A stretch of 64,000 nucleotides of DNA from Bifidobacterium gallicum DSM 20093 = LMG 11596 (GCF_000741205.1 NZ_JGYW01000004.1:62001-126000), one strand, 5' to 3'; numbered from the stretch's first letter, positions 37,064 to 45,902 are shown. Notes: generated by a model from the letters alone, not told the origin. Program-made: numbers and translations.

Positions 37064-37105
37064 ACGCGCCGCGTCCCGCCACTGTGGTGGGGTGCGGCGC
37101 GTTTG
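37064..37105 (+). terminator. Terminator of lysA
   Basis: ACGCGCCGC with GCGGCGCGT, and inner CCCGCCAC with GTGGTGGGG, form a long GC-rich stem ending in GTTT. Confidence 0.75.
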
Positions 37106-37247
37106 GTTGGCGGGAATACATATTTTTTATTTCTGCACCCGCTTCCTATGGCGAGCAAACCCACAATTCTTGACAGGCGGGAAACCCACCCCCTCATTTA
37201 CCGATAACCCCGTAGAATGGGCGCGAGTCAAAGCCTTGAGGAAAGGA

Positions 37248-38594
37248 ATGAACCCAGTGTCCAGCACGAACGCAACCCAGACTGCAGCGAACGAGACGAC
37301 GCCGATCCGCGTTGGTCTGCTCGGAGCCGGAACCGTTGGCTCCCAGACGGCGCGTCTGCTTGTTGAGCAGAAAGACGATCTGGCCCAGCGCATCGGACGA
37401 CCGATTGAACTGAGCGGCGTGGCCTGTCTTGATCCCGAAGAAGTGGATTTTCCTTGGATTGACAAGGCGCTGCTGACGAGCGACACGGCCAGCGTGGTTG
37501 ACGGAGCCGACATTGTGGTCGAGCTGATCGGCGGCACGGGCGTGGCACGCACTTTCGTGCGTCAAGCCTTGGAAAACGGTTCGTCGGTCGTCACGGCGAA
37601 CAAGGCGCTGCTGGCCAAGTACGGCCCGGAACTCTACGCGTTGGCCGAAGAGAACGATGCCGATATCTATTTTGAAGCGGCTGTGGGCGGCGCGATTCCG
37701 ATTGTGCGCCCGCTGCGTGAGTCGCTCGTTGGCGACCAGGTCAAGAGCATGCTCGGCATCGTCAACGGCACGACGAACTACATTCTGGACGAAATGACCA
37801 CGAAGGGTCTCGAGTTCGACGACGTGCTCAAAAAAGCGCAGGAACTTGGATACGCCGAAGCCGACCCGACAGGCGATGTTGAAGGCTACGATGCGGCCAA
37901 CAAGGCGGCCATCATGGCCACACTTGGATTCCATACGAACATCACGATTGATGACGTGAGTGTGGAAGGCATCACGAAGATCACGGCCGACGACATTGCG
38001 GCTGCGACCGCTGAAGGACACGTCGTCAAGCTGTTGGCCGTCGTCGAGAATTCTCAAGCCGGCGTGTCGGCGCGCGTGTATCCGGCGCTGATCAAGCAGG
38101 ATCACCCGCTGGCGAGCGTGCACGGCTCGTTCAACGCCGTGTTCCTCAAGGCCGAGTACGCCGACGACCTGATGTTCTACGGCCGCGGTGCGGGCGGCGC
38201 TCCTACGGCTTCGGCAGTGGTTGGCGACATCGTGACGGTGGCTCGCCATATCGCAGCCGGCACGACGGGACCGTCGATTCCGATGTACAATGATCTGCCC
38301 AAGGCGCCGCTGTCGGCGTCGAAGGCCGCGTTCGCCGTGAACTTCCGTATTCACGATACGCCGGGCACGTTGGCCCAGGTGGCGCAGAAGTTCGCCGATC
38401 ATGGCGTGTCAATCAACGGTGTGAACCAGGATCTCAAGCCTACCGACAAGCAGCCGGGATATGACGGCGAAATCCAGCAGTTCCGCATCGTGACGCATCC
38501 GACTGACGAGCTCACGCTGCGCGAGACAATCGCTGACGTGTGCACACTGGATTGCGTGGACGGCGAGCCGAGCGTGCTGCGCGTGCTGGACTGA
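37248..38594 (+). CDS. hom: Homoserine dehydrogenase
   Basis: A 448-residue NAD(P)-dependent enzyme that reduces aspartate semialdehyde to homoserine, the branch point to threonine and methionine. The Rossmann motif is VGLLGAGTVGSQTARLL at about residue 20. The signature with catalytic lysine context appears as VTANKALLAKYG, and YFEAAVGGAIPIVRPLRES and GIVNGTTNYILDEM follow. A C-terminal ACT domain (FAVNFRIHDTPGTLAQVAQK) suggests feedback control by threonine. GAGGAAAGGA gives the ATG at 37248. Its last three codons plus stop are repeated after the gene, and thrB follows in the same direction. Confidence 0.97.
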   Translation: MNPVSSTNATQTAANETTPIRVGLLGAGTVGSQTARLLVEQKDDLAQRIGRPIELSGVACLDPEEVDFPWIDKALLTSDTASVVDGADIVVELIGGTGVARTFVRQALENGSSVVTANKALLAKYGPELYALAEENDADIYFEAAVGGAIPIVRPLRESLVGDQVKSMLGIVNGTTNYILDEMTTKGLEFDDVLKKAQELGYAEADPTGDVEGYDAANKAAIMATLGFHTNITIDDVSVEGITKITADDIAAATAEGHVVKLLAVVENSQAGVSARVYPALIKQDHPLASVHGSFNAVFLKAEYADDLMFYGRGAGGAPTASAVVGDIVTVARHIAAGTTGPSIPMYNDLPKAPLSASKAAFAVNFRIHDTPGTLAQVAQKFADHGVSINGVNQDLKPTDKQPGYDGEIQQFRIVTHPTDELTLRETIADVCTLDCVDGEPSVLRVLD

Positions 38595-38627
38595 GTGCTG
38601 GAATGAGTACTGGACTGAGTACCGGAC
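38583..38627 (+). repeat. 12-bp tandem repeat of the last codons of hom
   Basis: GTGCTGGACTGA, the last three codons and stop of hom, is followed by GTGCTGGAATGA, GTACTGGACTGA and GTACCGGAC. The repeat keeps frame and so gives three in-frame TGA stops. Confidence 0.85.
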
Positions 38628-38634
38628 GGGTTGG

Positions 38635-39675
38635 ATGATGGTGCAGAGTGAGACAACGCAGGAGAGTGCGGCGGCTGTGACGGACGTGGCGGCTGTGAAG
38701 GACGTGGCCGGCGCGGTGAGCGCGACGAAAGAACCGGTGTGCGAGCATGTGCATGTGCGCGTGCCGGCGACGAGCGCGAATCTCGGATCGGGATTCGATA
38801 CGTTGGGATTGGGCCTCGAGTACTTCGATGATCTCGATTTCACGTTGACCGGCGCGGATGTGCAGGTGGACATCGAGGGTGAAGGCGCGCAGACGTTGCC
38901 GCGAGATGCCTCGCATCTGGTCGTGAAGTCGTTTCTGACGGCTTGCGAACGATTGGGACTCGGCCGGCCTGGCGTGCGCTTGCAGTGCGTCAACCGCATT
39001 CCGCAGGCACGTGGCATGGGATCGTCGGCTGAAGCCATTGCGGCTGGTGTGAGCGCGGCCGCTGCGTTTGCCGGCAAGCGCACGGAGCAGGGTGATCTCG
39101 ATCGCGATTGGGTGTTCGCTGTGGCGGCTGAGCTCGAAGGTCACCCCGATAATGTGGCACCGGCCGTGTATGGCTCGATGACAGCGTCCTGGAGTGTGGA
39201 TGCCGCTGGTTTCCGCACAATCAGCTATCCTGTGGCGCCCACGATGCTCGCGTGCGTGTTCATTCCGAACTTCGAACTGTCGACGAGTGCGGCGCGGCAG
39301 GTGTTGCCCACTGAAGTGCCGTTCAGCGACGCGATTGCGAATGTTTCGCATGTGGCGTTGATGCCTGCGGCCATGGCCGGTGGGGCACAGGCGAACAAAC
39401 TGCTGTTCGATGCCACGCAAGACGCGCTGCATCAGCCGTATCGTTTGACGCTGATGGAACCGTCGGCGGCATTGATTGCCACGATGCGTCAAGTCGGCTA
39501 CGCGGCCTGCGTGTCGGGCGCTGGCCCGTGCGTGCTGGTGCTGCATGATTGCGCGGGTTCCAGCATGGACGACGTGTCCCAAGCCATTGATGCCGCTGCC
39601 CGCGAGCATCTGGACTCGGGTATATGGCGAGTCCTACATTTGCCTATCAACACCACCGGCGTGCACGTGGACTGA
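38635..39675 (+). CDS. thrB: Homoserine kinase
   Basis: A 346-residue GHMP kinase that phosphorylates homoserine on the way to threonine. The N-terminal 40 residues are an Ala/Val/Lys-rich extension before the family start (VRVPATSANLGSGFDTLGLG). The ATP-binding glycine/serine loop is PQARGMGSSAEAIAAG at about residue 125, and the third GHMP motif is VSGAGPCVLVL. The gene starts 40 bases after hom, so the two are probably co-transcribed. The start is uncertain (ATG 38635 or 38638); no strong ribosome site is visible. A long hairpin terminates the unit. thrC is not in the window. Confidence 0.95.
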   Translation: MMVQSETTQESAAAVTDVAAVKDVAGAVSATKEPVCEHVHVRVPATSANLGSGFDTLGLGLEYFDDLDFTLTGADVQVDIEGEGAQTLPRDASHLVVKSFLTACERLGLGRPGVRLQCVNRIPQARGMGSSAEAIAAGVSAAAAFAGKRTEQGDLDRDWVFAVAAELEGHPDNVAPAVYGSMTASWSVDAAGFRTISYPVAPTMLACVFIPNFELSTSAARQVLPTEVPFSDAIANVSHVALMPAAMAGGAQANKLLFDATQDALHQPYRLTLMEPSAALIATMRQVGYAACVSGAGPCVLVLHDCAGSSMDDVSQAIDAAAREHLDSGIWRVLHLPINTTGVHVD

Positions 39676-39687
39676 GTGGCTGGCGCG

Positions 39688-39748
39688 ATGCCCCTTCTCA
39701 CGGCTGCTGCTACCGTGTTCGAGTAGCAGGGGCTATGAGAAGGGGTAT
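39688..39748 (+). terminator. Terminator of hom-thrB
   Basis: ATGCCCCTTCTCA pairs with TGAGAAGGGGTAT, and inner GCTGCTAC with GTAGCAGG, in a 61-base hairpin followed by TGTTCT. Confidence 0.7.
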
Positions 39749-39754
39749 TGTTCT

Positions 39755-40214
39755 ATGAGGCATGCGAAAATAGCCGGTTCATCCCAGAGGAATAATGAAG
39801 GCCGGGCAGATGCTGCTACAGCGGGCAGTATTACGGCACAAAAGATGGCTCGCGTGAACACTGTTTAGGAAACGCAGCGCAAGCATGCCATATTGTGCGC
39901 TGTAATGTTTGTGATGTGGGGAGTAGTGCATGGGTTGTTGCCTAACGGCAATTGGTTCGAATTCCCTGCGGATCAATATGGGGAACTGATATTCCTGTTT
40001 ATCCTAATTTCCTTTTATTGCATGTGTGGTAATCGACCATGTTCGCAGCTGGGTATTCAAATACACGATCAACCGGTATCCCGCGAAGTGGTTTAACACG
40101 TTGTATGACCGTGTTGTCGCTTGGGTGCTGCAGTCGTGCGTGTATGCGGCGTTTACCAAAAGGATGGAGTCGTTGCAGGAGCACGAGGCTCGGCAGGACT
40201 TGCCGAAGGCCTGA
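39755..40214 (+). pseudogene. Broken gene for a small membrane protein
   Basis: The frame from ATG 39755 runs for 37 codons to an in-frame TAG at 39866, continues in the same frame as ETQRKHAILCAVMFVMWGVV with a hydrophobic span and LIFLFILISFYCMC, and then sense resumes in the +1 frame (VIDHVRSWVFKYTINRYPAK, then ending EHEARQDLPKA at 40214). Joined over one stop and one single-base shift near 40008-40030 it would give about 150 residues with two membrane spans and an amphipathic C-terminus. I do not know the family. Two short independent genes are an alternative reading. Confidence 0.45.
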
Positions 40215-40306
40215 TGGTACTGGCGTCCAGTCATCCATTAGCCATCGCCAACTTGGCCATGGTGTGTTGCAGCTCAGCGCGATAGTGGTGCGTAGGGTTG
40301 CGCAGG

Positions 40307-40312
40307 TAGAGT
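40307..40312 (+). promoter_or_regulatory. Putative -10 box of the Maf-NUDIX gene
   Basis: TAGAGT lies eight bases before the ATG. GGGGGAG between them could also serve as a close ribosome site, so leaderless initiation is less certain here. Confidence 0.35.
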
Positions 40313-40320
40313 GGGGGAGT

Positions 40321-41817
40321 ATGACGATTCCTGTGATTTTGGCTTCGCAGTCTCCTGCTCGCCGCAATGTGTTGTTTGACGCGGGTATTTGCCCGACAAT
40401 CCGTGTATCCCATGTGGATGAGGACGCAGTAGTGGAGCGGGCCGCCGCCAAAGATAACATTACGGTTGACGAGATGGGCATTGACCGCCGCGTGATGCTG
40501 CTGGCTCAAGCCAAAGCGCAGGTCGTGTATGAATCGTATGTGCAGACCGCCAAAACGGCACAGCAGGCACGTGGGCAGGCCGTAGTGGGCCGCCCGCTGG
40601 ACGCCGTACATAGCAATGCGCAGCCGGAAACGTTGGATAATCGCGACACCAAGGCGCATGCTCAAGAGCAGCAGGCCTTCCCGAGTTTGGAAGTCGAACC
40701 AGTGTCTGCCGAGGCCGGCCAACACCGTGATGCTGTTTCCGCGGCCATGACGCGTGATTTTTCGGGCATCCAGATTCCAGTCACCAGTTCGGATCTGGCT
40801 CAGCAGGAGCATGACCGCCAAGGATTGGGCAAAGTCCAGCATGGACCATTGATTCTGGGCTGTGATTCGATGTTCCTGCTCGATGGCAAGGCATATGGCA
40901 AGCCGCATGATGCCAAGACAGCCAAAGAGCGCATCATGGCCATGAGTGGTAAAACGGGTGAACTCTGGACTGGCCACTGCCTGATTGACTTTGCCACGGG
41001 CCGCGTCGCCAAGGGCGCCAGTAAAGCGCTCGTGCATTTCGCGAAGTTCAGTGAGCATGACGCGGACGCCTACATTGCCACAGGTGAACCATTGGAGGTT
41101 GCTGGTTCCTTTACGCTCGACGGTTTTGGCGGCGCATTCATTGAATCGATTGAAGGCGCCCCTTCAGGCATTATCGGCGTCAGCTTGCCATTGGTGCGCA
41201 CCTTGACGCAGGAACTCGGCATTGACTGGACCGATTTGTGGAATGTGGGGCAGATGGATCGCACACGCATGGAGCAAGGTGAAATCAAAGCTGAGCCCGA
41301 GCATGCCAAGTCACCTGTTGAATACGTGCATCAACCAGGGGACGGCTGGATTGACTGCGCATGCGGCCGTCGCCATTGGGGACTCAACGGCGCCGCAGGC
41401 GTGCTGTTGGCACGCCGCAACGAGCAAGGCGAAGCCACAGACATTGTGATGCAGCACCGTTCGGCATGGAGTGCCGAAGGCGGCACTTGGGGTATTCCGG
41501 GCGGCGCGATAGCCGACGGTGAAGATCCGATTGAAGGCGCATTGCGCGAAGCTTACGAAGAAGCCGCCATCAATCCACAAGACATTGAAGTGCTCGGTAC
41601 CTATGCGGAAGACCATGGCAGCTGGGCATACACCACGGTATTCGCGTTTGAAAAGCCCGGCCACCATGTTGAGCCCCATGCTAATGACAATGAGAGCACC
41701 GAGATGCAGTGGGTGCCGATTGACCAGGTGGCCGACCGCAAGCTGTTGACGGCGTTCAAGACTGATTGGCCGGCATTCAAGCAGCGTTTGCAACAGTTGG
41801 CTGCCGAGGTGGCATAA
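40321..41817 (+). CDS. Maf nucleotide pyrophosphatase fused to a NUDIX hydrolase
   Basis: A 498-residue two-domain protein. Residues 1-310 are a Maf-type nucleoside triphosphate pyrophosphatase (start LASQSPARRNVLFDAG; metal-site region GCDSMFLLDGKAYGKP; the C-terminal VAGSFTLDGFGGAF and GLP-like VSLPLVRTL). A hydrophilic insert of roughly 100 residues (about 80-175) interrupts the Maf domain. Residues about 355-498 form a NUDIX domain with the box GGAIADGEDPIEGALREAYE plus EAA (about 393-415), matching G-x5-E-x7-REUxEE. Both parts remove modified or non-canonical nucleotides in other organisms. The lacI-type gene starts at the base after the stop codon. Confidence 0.92.
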   Translation: MTIPVILASQSPARRNVLFDAGICPTIRVSHVDEDAVVERAAAKDNITVDEMGIDRRVMLLAQAKAQVVYESYVQTAKTAQQARGQAVVGRPLDAVHSNAQPETLDNRDTKAHAQEQQAFPSLEVEPVSAEAGQHRDAVSAAMTRDFSGIQIPVTSSDLAQQEHDRQGLGKVQHGPLILGCDSMFLLDGKAYGKPHDAKTAKERIMAMSGKTGELWTGHCLIDFATGRVAKGASKALVHFAKFSEHDADAYIATGEPLEVAGSFTLDGFGGAFIESIEGAPSGIIGVSLPLVRTLTQELGIDWTDLWNVGQMDRTRMEQGEIKAEPEHAKSPVEYVHQPGDGWIDCACGRRHWGLNGAAGVLLARRNEQGEATDIVMQHRSAWSAEGGTWGIPGGAIADGEDPIEGALREAYEEAAINPQDIEVLGTYAEDHGSWAYTTVFAFEKPGHHVEPHANDNESTEMQWVPIDQVADRKLLTAFKTDWPAFKQRLQQLAAEVA

Positions 41818-42927
41818 ATGGCGCGTCAAACACGCAGGCCTTCGATGTTTGACGTGGCCAAACTTGCCGGCGTCAGCCATCAGACGGTTTCGCGTGTGAT
41901 CAACCATTCCTCCGACGTGTCGCCTGATACGCGCCGTCGCGTGCAGCAGGCCATTGATACGCTTGGATACCGGCCCAGCAATTCCGCACGCGCGTTGGCC
42001 TCGCACCGCTCACGCACGATTGGATTGATCGCCGGAGGCCACCGGTTTTATGGTCCGGTGACAGCGATCGCCGCGATCGAGGCGATTGCACGCACGCACG
42101 GCTTGTATATGGACGTGATGCTGATGCATGACGTGCGCTGTTCGCAACAGGAATTCAACGCATTATGCGCTAAATTCCAGGAACAGAACGCTGATGCCGT
42201 CATCTTGCTGACGCCAACAGATGCGATGTTTGAGGCCGCGTTTCGCGCGCCAATCACCCAACCACGTGTGGTCATCACATCTTCACATGGCGCCATGAGC
42301 ATCCCTGAAGCCATGCGCTTGCTCTCACGTGACGTGCGCTCGCGCACCTCTTGCGTGGGTATTGACCAATATGGCGCAATGACTGAACTGCATCAGCAGG
42401 TTTTGGATTATGGCCACCGCAATGTGCTCTATTTTGCAGGTCCGCGTGAATGGCGCGACGCCTACACGCGCTTGCTTGCCTGGAACAAGGCATGCGCAAG
42501 CTCGCCGATGAGTTCGGTTACGGTGCAATGTGCAACATGGGATGCGGGTGAAGCTTACCAGCGCATGAACCATGTGCTCGAAAACATTGGCCGCATTGGA
42601 GCCAAGCCTCCCACCTGTGTGGTATGCGCGAATGACGCGATGGCCGTTGGCGTGCTGCGCGCGCTGCATGAGCATGGCGTGCGCGTGCCGCAAGAGGTCA
42701 GCGTGGTGGGCTTCGACGACATGCCGGCCATGGATAATCTGACGCCGCCTCTGACCACGGTACGGCCGAACTTTGATGAACTGGGCGCCCAAGCCATGCG
42801 TGAGGTGCTGTTTTTGCTGGGAGAAGGCCCGGAGGCTGCGTTCTCGATTTCCACGCATGGCATTGGCCTTGTGCCAGCCCGCGTCATGCGTCGCCAAAGC
42901 CTTGCGCGCGCCGCCTCGCGCTTGTGA
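41818..42927 (+). CDS. LacI-family transcriptional regulator, probable arabinose repressor
   Basis: A 369-residue LacI/GalR regulator. The helix-turn-helix and hinge are classic (MFDVAKLAGVSHQTVSRVIN at residues 10-29, then TLGYRPSNSARALAS), followed by a periplasmic-binding-protein-like sensor domain with the end GFDDMPAMDNLTPPLTTVRP. The ATG directly follows the TAA of the Maf-NUDIX gene. It is upstream of araBDA, separated by 251 bases that hold a LacI-type palindrome, so it most likely represses the arabinose genes and responds to arabinose or a product of it; the effector is inferred from context only. Confidence 0.92.
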   Translation: MARQTRRPSMFDVAKLAGVSHQTVSRVINHSSDVSPDTRRRVQQAIDTLGYRPSNSARALASHRSRTIGLIAGGHRFYGPVTAIAAIEAIARTHGLYMDVMLMHDVRCSQQEFNALCAKFQEQNADAVILLTPTDAMFEAAFRAPITQPRVVITSSHGAMSIPEAMRLLSRDVRSRTSCVGIDQYGAMTELHQQVLDYGHRNVLYFAGPREWRDAYTRLLAWNKACASSPMSSVTVQCATWDAGEAYQRMNHVLENIGRIGAKPPTCVVCANDAMAVGVLRALHEHGVRVPQEVSVVGFDDMPAMDNLTPPLTTVRPNFDELGAQAMREVLFLLGEGPEAAFSISTHGIGLVPARVMRRQSLARAASRL

Positions 42928-43092
42928 ACAGTAATCATCTATTCCGTTCACTCGTCTGACTGGATCATCAGACGCCCTCGCTCTTTCGCTCGCTCGGTAC
43001 GCGTACCCCCTTCACGCATACGACACGCGGGTCCAAGTGTTGCCAGATGTGGTATCCAGTTTCGCTCGGACATCCCTTCCGCACATTCCATG

Positions 43093-43124
43093 TATGATGG
43101 AACCAACAAATGTTAGCGCTAACA
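43093..43124 (+). promoter_or_regulatory. araBDA promoter -10 and LacI-type operator
   Basis: TATGAT at 43093-43098 is a likely -10 box. Twelve bases downstream is the perfect 14-bp palindrome TGTTAGCGCTAACA (43111-43124), with the central CG typical of LacI-family operators. It overlaps or directly follows the expected transcription start, a position suited to repression. No second copy was found in the window. No clear -35 box was seen. Confidence 0.7.
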
Positions 43125-43178
43125 TACCGCATAACAACAGCAAAGCACCATCTGCGAACGCAAGGGAGCGTGAACGCC

Positions 43179-44894
43179 ATGGAGCAGCACATCACTGATC
43201 GCATTGTCGGCACGGCATCCGCGGGTCGAGCCGATACGGCCCGCACTGATACGCCCCGACCTGATACGTCCCGAACTGACGAGGCCGCGGAGTCCATTCT
43301 TGCCGGACGCACGAGTTTGGGTGTGGAATTCGGTTCCACCACAATCAAGGCCGTGCTGATCGACGAGCATCAGACAACGTTGGCAACCGGCGATTTCGCT
43401 TGGGTCAGCCACCTGGATTCCACGTCAGGCCAGCCATTATGGTCCTATGATGAACAAGAAATTTGGCAAGGTTTGCAGCACGCGTATGCGCAACTAGCCG
43501 CCAACGTCACTGAACACTATGGCGTAACGCTGACGCGCATTGGCGCCATCGGCATTTCGGCCATGATGCACGGGTATCTCGCCTTCAACGGCGCAGGCGA
43601 GATGCTCACCCCGTTCAGAACCTGGCAAAACACGAATACGCATGAGGCCCACGAACGGCTGTCGGCATTGTTCAGCTTCAACATTCCCGAACGCTGGTCA
43701 GTGGCACATCTGTATCAGGCGTTGCTTGACGATGAGGCCCATCTGGCCGATATTGCGTATCTGACCACGTTGGCTGGTTACGTGCACTGGAAACTCACGG
43801 GCCGGCGCGTGCTCGGCATCGGCGATGCTTCCGGCATGTTCCCGATCGACCCCGTTACGCATGGCTATGACGAGCGCTACGTTGACCTGTTCAACGCGCT
43901 ACCCGAGATGAAACGCCGCGATTGGACGCTCACGGACATCCTTCCCGAACCGCTTGTTGCAGGCCAGTTCGCGGGTCAGCTGACCAAGCAGGGCGCCGCA
44001 CTGCTCGATCCGTCCGGCCATCTTGAGTCCGGCATCGCAATGGCCCCTCCCGAAGGCGACGCAGGCACGGGCATGGTGGCCACAAATTCCGTGCGCAAGC
44101 GTACGGGCAATGTTTCGGCTGGCACGTCGATTTTCGCGACCGTCGTGCTCGAGCATCCGTTGCGTGAGCTGCGGCCCGAAATTGACATCGTTGCCACACC
44201 CTCGGGTGACTTGGCCGGCATGAGCCACGCCAACAACTTCACGAGCGATTTGAACGCTTGGGTTACGTTGTTTGGCGAGTTTGCGCAAGCCGCCGGAATG
44301 TCGATGCCGAAGGCCGATTTGTTCGCACTGTTGTTCCAAGCAGCGGTGGCTGACGATGTGGATTTGGACTGTGGGGGACTGCTGAATTTCCCGTTCCGTT
44401 CAGGCGAATTCCTCGTCGGACTTGAGCAGGGCCGTCCATTGTTTGTGCGCTCGCCTGAGGCGCGCATGACGCTCGGCAATATGATGCGCGCGCAATTGTG
44501 CAGCGCATTCTCACCCGTCAAGATCGGCATGGACATCATGACCAAGGACGAAGGCGTGCGTGTGGACTCGCTTGTGGCCCACGGCGGCATTTTCGCCACG
44601 CCCAAGGTTGCGCAAAGCATTCTGGCCGCCGCGTTCAACACTGCAATCACTGTCATGGACACGGCCGCCCGCGGTGGCGCGTGGGGTATGGCTGTGCTCG
44701 CCGACTACCTTTCGCACGACGACGAGTCGCTGGCCGACTTCCTGGACGCACGCGTGTTCTGCTCGACCAGCGGCACCACACTTGAGCCCGATTCTTACGC
44801 GGTGGCCGGTTTTGAACGGTTCTTCAGCCGGTTCCTCGCGGCACTGCCCGTGGAACGCGCGGCCGTCGAGACCGTCCCTTTGGACGCCGTGTGA
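43179..44894 (+). CDS. araB: FGGY-family sugar kinase, probable ribulokinase
   Basis: A 571-residue carbohydrate kinase. An N-terminal low-complexity segment with repeated (A/P/R)DT(A/S)RTD (about residues 18-34) precedes the kinase start SLGVEFGSTTIKAVLID near 46. The substrate side has ISAMMHGYLAF and TWQNTN, then GDASGMFPID; the second domain has NVSAGTSIFA and HGGIFATPKVAQ followed by a C-terminal ATP-site region. The context before araD and araA makes L-ribulose the likely substrate; the sequence alone also fits a xylulokinase. AAGGGAG lies 10 bases before the ATG at 43179. Expression is probably controlled by the LacI-type operator upstream. Confidence 0.88.
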   Translation: MEQHITDRIVGTASAGRADTARTDTPRPDTSRTDEAAESILAGRTSLGVEFGSTTIKAVLIDEHQTTLATGDFAWVSHLDSTSGQPLWSYDEQEIWQGLQHAYAQLAANVTEHYGVTLTRIGAIGISAMMHGYLAFNGAGEMLTPFRTWQNTNTHEAHERLSALFSFNIPERWSVAHLYQALLDDEAHLADIAYLTTLAGYVHWKLTGRRVLGIGDASGMFPIDPVTHGYDERYVDLFNALPEMKRRDWTLTDILPEPLVAGQFAGQLTKQGAALLDPSGHLESGIAMAPPEGDAGTGMVATNSVRKRTGNVSAGTSIFATVVLEHPLRELRPEIDIVATPSGDLAGMSHANNFTSDLNAWVTLFGEFAQAAGMSMPKADLFALLFQAAVADDVDLDCGGLLNFPFRSGEFLVGLEQGRPLFVRSPEARMTLGNMMRAQLCSAFSPVKIGMDIMTKDEGVRVDSLVAHGGIFATPKVAQSILAAAFNTAITVMDTAARGGAWGMAVLADYLSHDDESLADFLDARVFCSTSGTTLEPDSYAVAGFERFFSRFLAALPVERAAVETVPLDAV

Positions 44895-44983
44895 GGCATT
44901 TGGAATGTTGATTGCTGATGGTTGCGGCCACAGTAATACAACTGCACATATCCCAACGAAACTGTTGGACGAAAGGAGGAAGC

Positions 44984-45676
44984 ATGACAACGTTGGCCGA
45001 CTACGGCCCGCAAGTCAGGGCTGAAGTCAAGCAAGTCAGGCAGATCGTGGCAGCGTTGCACGACCAGCTGATCAAGTGGAACCTCGTGGTGTGGACGGCA
45101 GGTAACGTGTCGCAGCGACTGCGCACGGCCGATCTCATGGTCATCAAACCAAGTGGACTGCGCTACGAATATCTGACGCCGTCGAGTATGGTCGTGTGCG
45201 ACCTCGATGGCAATGTGGTGGACGGCAGCGAGGCCCCGAGTTCAGACACGGCTTCACATGCCTATATTTACCGCCACATGCCCGACGTGTATGGCGTGGT
45301 GCACACGCATTCCACCTACGCCACAGCATGGGCGGCCACAGGCCAGAACATTCCCTGCGGACTGACGATGATGGGTGACGAATTCGGCGGACCTGTGCCC
45401 GTGGGACCGTTCCGCCTGATCGGATCGGAAGCCATTGGCGAGGGCGTCGTGGAAACGCTCAAACAATATCCGAAGTCTCCGGCGGTGCTCATGCAAAACC
45501 ACGGGCCATTCACGATCGGCAAGGATGCCGAGTCGGCCGTCAAAGCCGCGGCCATGACTGAGGAAGTGGCGCGCACGATGTGGGCGGCCAAACAGCTCGG
45601 CGAAATCATTGAGATTGGCCAGGACGATATTGACAAGCTCAATGACCGCTACCAGAACGTTTACGGGCAGCACTGA
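44984..45676 (+). CDS. araD: L-ribulose-5-phosphate 4-epimerase
   Basis: A 230-residue zinc-dependent class II aldolase/epimerase that turns L-ribulose-5-phosphate into D-xylulose-5-phosphate, the entry to the bifid shunt. Phosphate-binding GNVSQRL and KPSGLRYEYL are followed by the metal histidines in VVHTHSTYATAWAA (about residue 100) and the third in MQNHGPFTIG. AAAGGAGG precedes the ATG at 44984. The stop codon is the end of the first of three 19-21-bp tandem repeats. It lies between araB and araA in the same direction. Confidence 0.95.
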   Translation: MTTLADYGPQVRAEVKQVRQIVAALHDQLIKWNLVVWTAGNVSQRLRTADLMVIKPSGLRYEYLTPSSMVVCDLDGNVVDGSEAPSSDTASHAYIYRHMPDVYGVVHTHSTYATAWAATGQNIPCGLTMMGDEFGGPVPVGPFRLIGSEAIGEGVVETLKQYPKSPAVLMQNHGPFTIGKDAESAVKAAAMTEEVARTMWAAKQLGEIIEIGQDDIDKLNDRYQNVYGQH

Positions 45677-45719
45677 ACCGTACGGACAGTGCTGAAACGT
45701 ATGGACGGTACTGAAACGG
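45656..45719 (+). repeat. 19-bp tandem repeat across the araD stop codon
   Basis: The last bases of araD through its TGA (45656-45676) are repeated imperfectly as 45677-45695 and 45696-45714; each copy contains GTA(C/T)GGAC-type sequence and ends in CTGA. A partial copy follows. Confidence 0.75.
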
Positions 45720-45857
45720 CGTGGCTGCAAGCAACCACGAGTGACGGTGGCGACGGGTCTGACGCCCTCGGTTACGCAAAGTAGCGTAACGGGCGCCACA
45801 ACCGCAACGACTGCAACATCCATAACCACCCCACAACTATTGAACAATCGCAACTGT

Positions 45858-45885
45858 TGCCGACGGTCAGTGAGGACCGTCGGCA
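45858..45885 (+). promoter_or_regulatory. Perfect 11-bp hairpin directly before the araA ribosome site
   Basis: TGCCGACGGTC pairs with GACCGTCGGCA around a six-base loop. The stem ends four bases before AAGGAC, the likely ribosome site of araA. It could be a processing or stabilising hairpin, an attenuator or a translation control element. Confidence 0.6.
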
Positions 45886-45902
45886 TTGCAAAGGACATCA
45901 TC

